Source: Asterochloris sp. CNOR1 | Lineage: Eukaryota > Chlorophyta > Trebouxiophyceae > Trebouxiales > Trebouxiaceae | NCBI GenBank assembly: GCA_963969365.1 | Contig: OZ017756.1 | Location: forward strand, 1,984,001-2,048,000 | Direction: 5' to 3' | DNA: 64,000 nt | Shown: one piece after another, positions 45,144-56,193 of the stretch | Layout of the letters: each line of letters begins with the position of its first letter | How positions within the stretch are numbered: the first letter of the stretch is position 1 | The notes under the pieces: model-generated | Seen by the model: only the letters and a program-made list of their open reading frames with translations | Database searches by the model: none | Told to the model about the DNA's origin: nothing | Program-made: the position numbers and the translations under genes

Positions 45144-45408
45144 GAAAGCTGCCAGCAATCAGTAACATGCAGCTCCGTGGACATTTGAACAGGATGCAAC
45201 GTGCAGCTGCATTGACACACGCTTTTTATCTGTCAAGTGCGCAGCATAGCATCGACAGGCTAGAATGCATATAGAAACTATCAGATAGGAGCGCCTGCAA
45301 GGCGAGGTCTGCGCTTAAGTGCGTGACATGCAAAGACCATTGTCGTCAGCCCTTGTGTTGATGAGGTCCGTTACCACCTGTGCTTGATCTTTCTTGAAGA
45401 ACGCCATC
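45144..45408. promoter_or_regulatory. Divergent promoter region between RAD54 and GlyRS
   Basis: The ATGs of RAD54 (minus, 45143) and the organellar GlyRS (plus, 45409) are 265 bp apart and point away from each other. The spacer is more A/T-rich than the flanks and holds a CTTTTTATC stretch near 45220. No motif can be assigned with confidence. Confidence 0.5.
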
Positions 45409-48400
45409 ATGCAAAAGGCTATGCGCCTGAGGGTGTGCTGCCCTGTAGTGCATAACTTGCTTCGAGGGCAACTGCATCCTCAGATCCGCAAGCTTCTGCC
45501 ATCACAGCCGCACAGAGGATTGTCTGTCAGGACACAGGCTGTGCAGCAGCAGGCTGAGGTGCATCAGGAGCGCCGCCATGCAGCACAGCAATCTAGCACA
45601 GGAAATGGTGCTCCTGCGCCACAAACACATCTAACGTTTCAGGAGGCCATCTCAACTCTGGAGCAGTACTGGGCAAAGCAGTCAGGCCTCAACTGTGCCA
45701 TTCTGCTGCCCCACAACACAGAGGTGAGGGGTGTGATGAAGCTGATTTCAATTGCTGGTATGCCTGCAATGATCCCGGATGCGGCGCAGAGTGCTGCTGC
45801 AATGCCTCTGCTTGGCTGTCTATGGAAGGACTCGTTTACAATGCATCTTGCCAGGTCCACACAGCTCTAACACACAAGACGTTTCTCTGCCTGCAGGTGG
45901 GGGCTGGCACAATGAACCCAAGCACATTCCTGAGGGTTTGCGGCCCAGAGCCCTGGAACGTGTGCTACCCAGAGCCCTCAGTGCGCCCCGATGACAGTCG
46001 CTACGGCCAAAATCCCAACCGGGTGCAGCGCCACACACAGTTCCAGGTCATTCTGAAGCCAGATCCTGGCAACCCCCAGGAACTGTACCTGGGCAGCCTG
46101 CAGGCCATCGGCGTCGATGTGGCTGCTCACGACATCCGTTTCGTGGAGGACAACTGGGTGAGACCATTGTTAGTGTAAATGCAAGCCTGGCCTGTGAATG
46201 CTGCTGATGCAGACAAACCTGCTGGCCTGTTGCCCTGGTCCATGATGCCATGCCTGCAAGGCACAGCTGCAGCACGCTGCTTGCTGCTGAAGAGGTCTGC
46301 TGACCCTGGGCTGCAGGACAGAATGGCCCTGTTGAGCTGTCTTGCCTTCCCGGCCTGCTAGGGGTAACACATCCAGTGGCAATGCTCGGCCTAAATTGGC
46401 TGCTGCAGGAGTCGCCAGTGCTGGGGGCATGGGGCCTGGGCTGGGAGGTGTGGTGCGACGGCCAGGAGATTACCCAATTCACGTACTTTCAGCAGGCCGG
46501 CGGCAAGTCCCTGGACTACCCAGCCATTGAAATCACATATGGGCTGGAGCGCATCCTCATGGCTCTTCAGGTTTGTTGCCAGTGCGCTGTGACCCTGCAG
46601 CTGGCTGTCAGTACCTGCAGACATGGAAAGAGCAGGAGTATGGTGTGGCTGGTTTCAGCTGTGATTGTGTTTGGTGCCTGGTGAGGGGAACAGCCCTGCT
46701 GGTGCCTCAGCCATACCTGATGAAGACTGCAGCATAGCACTTCATGCTGCAGAAAGTGAGCCACTTTAAGGACATCCAGTACACCAGCACCATGACGTAC
46801 GGGGAGTTGTTCCTGCAAAACGAGTATGAGATGAGTTGCTACAACCTGGACGAGGCAGACGTGGAGGGGCAGCGCAAGCGCTTTGACCTGTACAACCAGG
46901 CAAGTACAGGAGAGCTGTGCAGGAAAGCTATGCAGGAGAGCTGTACAAGGGATCTAAGTTGTTTGGCGATGGAGTCGGTGGCAGTGCCTGCGCTTTGAGC
47001 TGGTTGCAGTCAGACAAGCTGGCTTCCATGGGAGTTGTGGGTGCTGATGAGGCATCCAGGATGCATAGAGAGAGTTGCAACATATGTTAGCAGCGGCAAG
47101 TGCCATGAGCTGTTCACGTGGGCAGACCTTACTGCAGAGCAGGGGTGCTGTACCTTATGAGCCTGTGCAAAGCTGCAGGGCCATTCCCTCATCTGCCTGA
47201 CTGCAGGAGGCCAAGGTCCTGCTGAAGAAGCGGCTGCCTGTCCCAGCATACGACCACCTGCTGAAGCTGTCCCACACGTTCAACATTATGGACGCTCGTG
47301 GGGCAGTGGGGGTCACAGAGCGTGCTGAGTGCTTTGGCACGCTGCGTGCGCTTGCGCGCCAGATCACAGGTGGGCTTGGGTGCAAGCCCTGCCCAGCTCA
47401 GCTGTCTGCAGACGGCACTGAAGGCGTGCGCATCGCGGCATGTCCTGGGCAGCTTGTCAGGCCAAGAATAGGGGAGGTCTGCGCCATGTTAGGCCAGCAA
47501 GTGACAGTGCTGGGACCAGGAAATGGGCGCATAGGGCAGAGCTGCTACCTGAGAGCACACTCTGACCCAAGCAGGGGCAATGTCAGCCGCAAAGTGATGA
47601 ATCTTGGCTGTTATGCCACTGTGAACTGGGCAACAGTGAAGCCGGTATCTGCAGCACCACGGGCAACCTGACCTCTGATCTGGCAGAAGCACACCATGTT
47701 GTGGGCGGAGAGCCGCTGCTGACTTTTGGGGACTGAAGTTGAATCGAAAAGGCAAGCTGTAAGTGCAGGCTTGTGGATGGCACGACGGGAGGAGCTGGGG
47801 CACCCCCTGGGCACCCTCGAGCCTCTTCAGGACCCTCCGCCTCAGCAGCCCGAGGCCAGCACAGGGGACAGGAGTGGGCAGGCTGAGGACTTTGTGCTGG
47901 AGCTGGGCTGTGAGGAGCTGCCCCCAGAAGACCTTGACACCGCCATCGAGCAGCTGCAGTGAGTGTGGTGCTTGTTACGAGGGGGGACTGGGTCATGAAC
48001 AGCGGGTGAACTTCATGGCCGGACAATTTGCTTGGCATCTTGCTTTAGGGTGACTTCATTTCTGCAGGACGTCTTGAAACTTGACAGTCACCTGTGAGAG
48101 CCTAAGAGCCTGCACTTGACATGTGCCAAGAGGTACATTACGCACAGCCATTTGCATTACTGGCTGAGAAGACTTGCTGTGTTCTGACGTGGCCTGAACT
48201 GATGGTGGCCCTGCTGCAGGCAGAAGGTGCCAGAGCTGCTCAACCGCCTGCGTCTGCAGCATGCGGGCATCAGAGCGCAGGGCACGCCCCGCAGGCTGGC
48301 AGTGCTGGTTGCTTCCCTGGCCTGCCAGCAGCCAGATGCAGAGGACAGGGTGCGGGGCCCACCAGCCAAGGTGGGCAGGCCCTCTCAGTGTACTGTACTG

Positions 48401-51400
48401 CAGCTTGAGGCCAACAGTTGCTCTCCAGTTAGGGACCTCTGCCAGCGCACTGCCAACAGGTGCCGCGCTGCTGTCTCGCATCAGGGTGGCCCGAGTGTCT
48501 GCCAGTCTGTTGGCGGTGCAGAAGTGCAGTCTGACCTCATAGCAGCACAAAACAATGCTCCTGCCTTCGACACTTTGTGTCTGGATGGCATGCTGCATGT
48601 ATATGGTGTTTTGGGTGCGCTTCACTTTGCGAGGCAGCATTGCACAAGCGGAGGTGTCCTTACTGCTGACAAGCCAGGTATGCTGTTGCTGGAGCACATG
48701 GGCCTCATTCCTCAGGTCGAGCAGTATGCCGTGCCTTGAGTGCAGGTGGCGTTCAGTGCAGACGGACATCCCACAAAGGCTCTGGAGGGTTTCTGCAAGA
48801 AGAACGGCATCACTCCTGAAGATGTTTTCAGGCAGGCGGATACCAAGGGCGTGGAGTATGTCTGGGCCACAGTGCGCCAGCCCGGGCAACCTGCTGCACA
48901 AGTGGGTACTGTACAGGGCAGACTGTAGGCGGTGCTGTCAGCGCATACAGCTTGCAGAGCATGTGTCATGTGCAGAGCTAGGCCTTGGCTGGTGTCTGGG
49001 TCCACCAGCGAGCAGGGCTACCTGTACTGCACCTTCTTTTGGCTGCTGGATAACTTGTCCATGCATGAGCAGTATGGCCATTAGAATGAGCTGCCTGTGT
49101 GGTGCTCGCTGTCCACTGTGCTGGCCACAAAAGACAGCACCGTAGTCCAGCTTCCTCTGCCCTGCCCGCAAAAGAGAAGCAGGCATGGTCTGCCATGTCT
49201 GCAGGTGCTCACAGAGGAGCTGCCGGCTCTGATAGCTGGCCTGAGCTTCAAGCGCAGCATGCGGTGGAATGGCAAGGCTGCCTTCAGCCGCCCGCTGCGG
49301 TGGCTGCTGGCCCTGCATGGCAGCACTGCGCTTCCCTTTGTCTATGCGGGGCTGCGAGCTGGAGGCAGGACGCGGCTGCTGCGCACAACCACCGTGACTC
49401 ACAATGAGTGCCAGGTGTGCAGCTGTGAAGGCTCGACGCGCATTTCGTTATGTGACTTGAAGCTGTGCACTCCAGCTCAGGAAGCTTTTGGACTCCCATG
49501 TCTGGTTGTGAGTTCTGGGCCAGGGCTTTGGGCAGTGTGTCGTCATGGCACTGCAAGCACCTCACACAGCTAACTGTGACTGGCAGGCGGTTTCTGAAGT
49601 CATGGCGAGGTGCAGCAACCAATGAAGCCCTTCTAATTCTCTGATCATGGGCAGAGCAATAGCCTGCCATTGAAAGCTGGCAGGGCAAAGTGACAATCTT
49701 TGACCTGCCAATGCAGGGGTTTCCCGCCAGTGAGTACCAGGGCAGGTTGTGGCAGGGTGCTGGCATCCTCCTCGATGGCCAGCAGAGACAAGAGCAGATC
49801 TGGGAAGCTGTACTGGCAGAGGCGAGGCAGGTTTCAGGCACTGTGCCTGACAACTGGAGGCAGGATCTGGTGCCAGAGGTGGCCAATCTTGTTGAGGCGC
49901 CAGCCGTCCTCCGTGGCAATTTTGATCCCAAGTTCTTGGACCTTCCACAGTGAGCTTGCTTACCTCTCTTGCCTTCAGAAAGGCAGCTCCACCATCCATC
50001 TGCCTGCCCATGCAGCAGAGCAGCGGGCATCTGCCTGCAGGCAGATGGCTTCACTGCCAAGGGGCATCTGCTCTGTGCTACTTGTGTGAAACGAACGCTG
50101 TGTACCTGCTGCCTCTGAGCTGCAGAGCGGCACCAGCCATCCAGCAACAGCTGCTGTGTCTTGAGTCGGCACTTTTGCTGCTGCTGATTTTCCAGTCTGC
50201 ATGGGGCTGTCATTCAGTCTGCATGATCTCGAGACAATCTTGCAGTCTGCAACCGGCATTGACCCGCAGCCTTGCTGCAGGGAGGTGCTGGTCATGGTCA
50301 TGCGCAAACACCAGCGGTACTTTCCTGTCTTTGCTGAGGGTTCCAACAACCAGCTACTCCCGCACTTCATCACTGTGGCCAATTCCCCTGTGGATCCTAA
50401 TGTCATCCAGGTCAGTCTATGCTGCATCTTGTGCTTGCAGCAGTAGCCAAACACATCTCTTGCCCATTTCACCACTATCCAGGCCGGCCAGTCATGCTTG
50501 CGCAGCTAATCAAGACTGCTGCCCCATGTAGTACACCCTTGCATCAGACACGCTGAACCACTTGAACACAAACTCAGTCTGGCCATCAGGGATCCCTGGT
50601 CTGCTTGCCTGTCTTCTGCTTGGGGTGGGACATGTCATACTGACCTTACCATGCAGAGCAAGTTTTGCTTGACTGAATAATGCACATGCCTGTCTCCAGG
50701 CTGGTAATGAGGCAGTGCTGCGAGCACGCTTTGATGATGCTGCCTTCTTCTTTGGTGAGGACTTGAAGCAGCCCCTGGAGGACTTCAGGCCCCTGCTCAA
50801 GGGAACCACCTTCCAGCGAGACCTGGGCTCTCTCCTCAGCAAGAGTGTGAGCATCCCAGCCTGACCAGAACCATGCCAGCTCTGCTCAAAGTTGCCTGGC
50901 CAATGCTGTGCAAGAATGCATGGCTGCTGCTGTGGTCACTGCTGCAGGAAGTCAATACTGTACTCTTATGCACATGCACCTGCACAGCTATTGAGCAGGA
51001 TCCGGACTCTCCTGCAGCAGCAGTGTGAGCGTACAAACCAAAAGCGCCCATGCACCAGCAGCACATTGCTTTGCTCTCACCTCACCAGCTGCATGCTCTG
51101 CCTGCAGGAGTGGGCTGGACCACCCAGGCAGCTAAGCTGGATCAGTTGCTTGCCTAAGAGCCTCACCCAGCTGCTGCATCCTGTCTGCATGAAGCTTACC
51201 TCCTGCATGGCCCGCCTGCAGGAGAGGGTGGAGCAGCTGGTGCCCCAGCTGGCAGAGCTTGCTCTGCCAAAGGCTGCCAAAATGGCTCAGGCAGCAGCCC
51301 GCCTTGCAATGAATGATCTAGCCACCTCCACTGTGACAGAAATGACTGCCCTGGCAGGGGTGTTTGGCAGAATTTTGGCCCAGCGCCAGGGGCAGGTGAG

Positions 51401-54080
51401 CTGGTGGAGAACATGGTGACAGATGCAATGTCAAACACACAGCATGCACCTCTTTTGATCTCCGAAAGGAAGCAGATGCGAGTGTGGCAGCATCTACAGT
51501 TGTGCACCCCAGGCTACCTCGGCAATATGTGCAGAGCCATGACCAACTGCTGCAAGAGTTGCACGCCTTCTCTACAGGATGCAACTTTGGCCAAGGCCTT
51601 TCATGAGGGCAACCTGCCTCGCCCTCATCTTCAAACAATGCCTGCAGGATGCAGCTGTGGCAGATGCCATCTATGAGAGCACCTTGCCCCGCAGCGGCAG
51701 CTCAGCTGTTGCCACATCCCCAGCCGGCATTCTGGTCTCCCTCTCTGACAAACTGGACAGCCTAGTGGGCCTCATAGCCGCAGGTGGGGAAGCAGCACCA
51801 TTGCCTGTGCATGCAAGACTAGAGCATGGCATCTGGATCAACAGATCTCAGGACAAGCAGTGAGTGCTACAGCACAGCGTATGGACAGCACTGCGCTACT
51901 TGAGAACCACAGTGCTCTGCCTGCCACAATTTCTACCCTCTGTGCAGCTGCCTGGATCAGCCAGTGCAATGTACTCCAGCCACCCCCCTGCACAGCATAG
52001 GGCTTACCGCAATAGTAGTCTCTGCTCTTGCAGGCTGCGCTCCAACAGCCAGCACAGACCAGTATGGCGTCCGTCGCATTGCATACGGGCTGTTAGAGAC
52101 CCTGCTGGCGAGCTCAGTGTCCTTGGATCTGCCGTCAGCTGTGCAGGCCGCATCTCAGCTGCAGCCGATCCCTGTGTCTGAGCAGCAGCAGCAACAGGTT
52201 GGTGCATTTGGTTGCCTGCCAAGACAAGCTGCTGCTGGCAACCAACTGCCAAGCTTCAGCATCCTGCAGCAGCTTGGACTACTAAGCTCTGTCAGCATGT
52301 CAACCTCACTGGCTTGACAAAGCGGTGGCTTGAGAATGCGTCGCATGCTCAGCCTGCCTGGTTCTGGGTTAGACACCAGCCACACAAGGCGCAAGATGCA
52401 CCAGGTGCCCCTGCCATGCGTGCAGGTGCTGGACTTTGCCAGTCGCCGGCTGGAGCAGCTGTTGCTGGACAGGGGCTACCAGATTGAGGCTGTCCGAGCA
52501 GTGATGCAGGAGTCTTACAGGGACCCTGCCAGGGTCCAAGCAGCAGTGCAGCAGCTGCAGGTGAGCCTGGCCAATGCAGCTAGCATGCTCAACGCTTTGG
52601 CTTTGAAAGGCAGACCACACTAGTTGGCAGGCAACCTCTGCTGTGCAACTGACAGACACGCCCGCTTGCCCTGTGTGGGCTGCAATCGATCACCTCTCTG
52701 TGAGAGACGAAACCTCAGGCATCACACTGCACAGTACTCGCCTTGAATGCTCTGCTGAGCGAGCCGCATTGCTCCTCTGCAGCCTGACTGGACCAGGGCA
52801 TGTCTGACATGCTGCTCAGCCTTGAATCTTAAATATGCTGACCAGCTTCGTATGCTCCGCCCTGCAGCAAAAGCAGAGCAAAAAGGCCACTGGTGGGGCT
52901 TGTTGTGCTCAGCCTCAGACCTCATGCTAGCCTCCTTGCCTTGCACTCTGCAGGGTGAGCTAAGCGAGGGGCCCGCTGGCCTTCTTCTCAGCCTCAGACC
53001 TCATGCTATGCTGAGCAACCTCGCATGCTGCGCCGCAGGGCCGCCAGCTGCGCAGTTGGCACCTTGTTGCTGTCCTTAGCCTCTGATCGCATGCTGAGCA
53101 GCTTCTCAGAATGTCTCCTGCAGGGCAAGCTGAGCAGCTGTGCACAGTTGTGCAGGGCGGCGTGTGCACAGCTTGTGTGCTGCCAAAGTATGAGACCATG
53201 TGCCGCTTCGAGCTGAGGCATTGCCATTGCTGTGCAGGACGAGCTTAGAAAGGGGGAGTCTGGCCTGCTGCACCGTGTCATGACTGCATTCTCGCGGCCC
53301 ACACGCATCGTGCGCGGCAAGGATGTGACTTCCTCCTGGCAGGTCAGGGAGGACCTCTTTGAGCTAGAGGAGGAGTCTCAGCTGCTGGCAGCCTTCCAGA
53401 GGGTGCAGGGGCAGGTGAGGGCATGGTGGGGTTAGACACAGGCGCATGTTGGCGACAGAGGTTGCCTGTGTGCCTGTCCAGTCGAGTGTGCAGGAACAGG
53501 TGAGGGGCAGAGAAGATTTGTCTGGAATAGGAGTCTCAGCTGTAGACAGCTCACCATAGGTTTCAGGAGCAGGTGAGGACAGCGTAGTGCTTTGACTGCA
53601 GGTTCTGCACCACTGGCATGTCCAGGGGCAGGTGTTGGGCGAGCTTGACTGGGACTGCAGTGGTGCAGAGACGTGTGCAGACGCCAGTATGCCTGTGCCT
53701 CTTCTCATCAGCTGCTGCATGCCGCAAAGGGTTGCAGGGCCCTCCAGCTCATTGCTCAGCTCTTTTCAAGCTTGGGGAGTGCTTGCATTGGCATCAGCCA
53801 ACACTGAACACCATTGCAGCAGTGAGATGCCGCTGCAATGCAGCCATGTCTTGCCTGCCCAACACCGCTCATGTGTGCCATGCAGGTGCAGCAGTCTCAC
53901 GGCATTTCAGACTTCCTCAGCTGTTGTGAGGATCTTGTGGAACCTTTGAACGCCTATTTTGATAAGGTCTTTGTCATGACCGAGGACGAAGCAATGCGTC
54001 AAAGCAGGTTGGCACTTCTCCGCGATGTTGCCAGTCTTCCCTCTGGCATTCTGAGTTTAGCTGAGCTTCCTGGCTTTTGA
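45409..54080 (+). CDS. EDD1/GlyRS: Organellar glycyl-tRNA synthetase, fused alpha-beta (bacterial type)
   Basis: Charges plastid and/or mitochondrial tRNA-Gly. Eighteen exons keep frame to 1081 aa, near the plant EDD1 length: 45409-45723, 45897-46157, 46409-46570, 46753-46899, 47207-47369, 47769-47958, 48220-48370, 48746-48901, 49205-49414, 49717-49949, 50281-50410, 50700-50846, 51222-51395, 51648-51783, 52034-52197, 52426-52560, 53238-53414, 53886-54080. The N-terminus is Arg/Gln-rich with few acidic residues (MQKAMRLRV..., [10 protein letters not shown]), a likely transit peptide. The class II catalytic alpha part includes [50 protein letters not shown] and [14 protein letters not shown]. 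The beta part includes [43 protein letters not shown] and [20 protein letters not shown]. Exon 4 ends at a GC donor (CCAG/GCAAGT). Confidence 0.96.
50998..51130. repeat. Echoes of GlyRS exon 12 end and exon 13 start
   Basis: GACTCTCCTGCAGCAGCAGT with GTGAGC at about 51009-51032 resembles the exon 12 end at 50846 (TCTCTCCTCAGCAAGAGT/GTGAGC). CTGCAG/GAGTGGGCTGGACCACC at about 51104 resembles the true exon 13 start at 51222 (CTGCAG/GAGAGGGTGGAGCAGC). Both lie inside intron 12. Confidence 0.6.
52940..53150. repeat. Repeated acceptor-plus-exon-start units in GlyRS intron 16
   Basis: The true exon 17 starts GACGAGCTTAGAAAGGGGGA after TGTGCAG (53238). Copies start at about 52953 (CTGCAG/GGTGAGCTAAGCGAGGGG, frame [11 protein letters not shown] beside the real [11 protein letters not shown]) and 53128 (CTGCAG/GGCAAGCTGAGCAGC). 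A decayed copy lies near 53036. A phrase like TCAGCCTCAGACCTCATGCT recurs between units at a spacing of about 80-100 bp. Confidence 0.75.
53490..53650. repeat. Donor-side echoes of GlyRS exon 17
   Basis: Exon 17 ends GTGCAGGGGCAG/GTGAGG at 53414. Similar 5' splice contexts recur in the intron: GTGCAGGAACAG/GTGAGG (about 53492-53509), TTCAGGAGCAG/GTGAGG (about 53561-53578) and GTCCAGGGGCAG/GTGTTG (about 53619-53636). A conserved GGGGCAG or GAGCAG core precedes each. Confidence 0.65.
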
Positions 54081-54247
54081 ACCCCTTGATACAGTTCTGG
54101 CCCCCCCTTCCCTGCGCTTTTCACGGAAGCATCCTGCCAATTCATTGTAGCCCATCTCCACTCAGCGTGCACACCATATTCATGAGACATTCATCTGAAT
54201 TTCAGCAACCAGTAGGCTACAGACATGTCCATTTCCACATGTCCTTT
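54081..54247. other. Convergent spacer between GlyRS and the DUF6816-like gene
   Basis: 167 bp holding both 3' ends. No TGTAA poly(A) motif is seen on either strand, and no further coding signal. Confidence 0.5.
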
Positions 54248-56124
54248 TCAAATGGATATGGCATCACTAGGCAGGGCTTTGCTGAACTGCATCCTGTAGG
54301 TATATATTACCACCGGCTTATTCTGAGAGCGCATGAGAAGCATCTCACCATCGTATGCTGTCAGATAATCACTGCACGTGCGGGACAGCAGGGTCTCAGC
54401 TGCGAAGGGTATGCTTCTGGGGTGCTCAAGACAAGAGCAGTTGTTGGCATGAGCAGCGTTCACCTGATGACCTGTGTAGCTACAATGGCAGCACCACCGG
54501 CAGCCTGGACATCCGATCTGAACTGCAGCACAGGACAGCAGGACAGTGATGCAATGCCAAAGGGATGATGTGTGATTCTTGATGAGATAATCTGGCACAC
54601 ACCTTATACTTGGTGAAGCACTGACTGGCTTTGACCTGCAGACACCAAAGCATCTTCATCGAAGACTCAAGTCTGCTGCACCTCCAGGCACCAAGCATCA
54701 TCATGCAGCTGAGGCTGAGCACTCACCTTGGGCTCAGGCTTCCCGCCCTGCTGGAACACTTGCTGAAAGTACTCGCTGGTGTCAATCCTGTCAGCTGCAG
54801 GCTTGGCCTCTGAGCGTTTGGTCACGCGTGTGAAAACAGAGGTGCCACCTGCAGACATTGCGAGACTCCCTGCTCTTCAAAGGATGAATGGCGACACAGA
54901 ATGCTGACAGGTCGGACAGGCCCCACTCACTGGCGAAAGCCAAAACTCATGATGGCTTCTGTCCAGCTGGCAGAACACAGCTTGCATCATACGGCACAGG
55001 CAGGAGGCATTCCTACTCCTGCCCGACAGTCTACGTGTGAGGCCTATACCTCAAGCAGCTGGTATTCAGTACTCCCTGGCAGCTCACTTCCCACTTGTGG
55101 AATCCACCCAAGGTAGGTGGCAGTCAAAGACTCACCAGGCAGCCTGAGCTTGAGGGAGTTTGGATCCAGGGGGTTCCATTCTATGTCGTTTGGATTGATC
55201 TCCCTGTCCATGTAAAAGCTCATTAGCTTTTGGGTGTTGAAGGCGCGATCTATAATGATCTGCCCCCGCTCGTTCTCGACCCATTGTACCTGCCATGGAG
55301 TGCGCATATGTTGGTAGGTGTTTAAAAATTGAGCGAGCACATAAGTGTGCTGGATCACGCCGAGCAGGCTTAAGCGCCATTTCAAAGCACCCCAACGCAC
55401 TCAAGCTGTAGCATGCTGGACCTGTATCAGCCTGAAGGGAGTGCCACCTATTGATCCAGTGCACAGCATGTGATACAAAATACACCCCTGACCAAGGATT
55501 TGAGACCTGCCTGATAGTTGATGGTTTGCTGCAAGTCCTCCCGCTTGGCTCGCTCCACCACTCTCAAGTCTGGCACAAAGTCTGGGCCCAGGGGGGTGTC
55601 AACTTTCATCAGGGTGGCCTGCGCATGGCAGAGGCAGGCATTCGTGTCCTGTGCTTTGCCATGGACAAGATGTGCATCAAAGCCAGCATGGACACTGTGA
55701 GGCTGCCACAATGTGCACCTGCACATTCCAGAGCCCCAAGAATGATTCGGGGAAGAAGAGATCAGCCTGGCCGCCGCCAATGGAGGTCCATGCCTGGTCA
55801 AACGCTTTTGGAAGCTTGCTGGCCTGCAAAGAAGCATCAATCTGAGGGGCCAGTGGCAATGACAGGACTTGAGGTCCTGTCCTGAACATTGCTCACCTGT
55901 GCAGGACTACACCTGGCCAGCTGATTTGCAAGGCCAGCGGCAAAGAGATAATGGAGTAGCTGTCTCCTGCTGCATGCTGCTTGTGGTACGAATTGGTCCC
56001 ACTGAGGCCTTGGTTGACATTTGCATGTTGTGTTCTTATGTGGTCTGGACCTTTTTCTGCTGCCAGTACTGCCAGATTGTAGAAGTAGACAGTTGGCAGA
56101 GTGCCTGTGGTCAATCGCTTGCAT
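54248..56124 (-). CDS. Predicted thylakoid-lumen DUF6816-like protein
   Basis: Eight exons join in frame to about 316 aa: 55897-56124, 55719-55841, 55511-55618, 55136-55289, 54727-54848, 54603-54635, 54464-54522, 54248-54371. The N-terminus is basic and Gln/His-rich, then has a twin-arginine hydrophobic stretch, SRRQLLHYLFAAGLA, as in bipartite transit peptides that end in Tat export to the lumen. The mature part reads ADLFFPESFLGLWNVQ, MKVDTPLGPDFVPD, VVERAKREDLQQTINYQ, ENERGQIIIDRAFNTQ, SVFTRVTKRSEAKP, VISDYLTAYDGEMLL and KPVVIYTYRMQF. This is the lipocalin-like pattern I associate with DUF6816 of plants and cyanobacteria; biochemical function is unknown. Exon 2 has a second in-frame acceptor at 55823 (six residues shorter). 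Exon 3 ends at a GC donor. The family label rests on remembered conservation and should be read as probable. Confidence 0.8.
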
Positions 56125-56193
56125 TCTCTCAGAAGCAGTCGAGGGGAAAGGATTGCACTTACTTTCTTCTGAGGATGAGAAAGCCTCGGTGAT
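56125..56193. promoter_or_regulatory. 69-bp divergent spacer
   Basis: The start codons of the DUF6816-like gene (minus, 56124) and the AH_C gene (plus, 56194) are only 69 bp apart. The 5' UTRs and promoters must overlap each other or the neighbour's first exon. No core-promoter motif stands out. Confidence 0.5.

Noticed and set aside
49284-50213. Minus-strand open frame of 309 codons
   Set aside because: Antisense to GlyRS exons 9 and 10 and the introns beside them; the plus exons join in phase and match the beta subunit.
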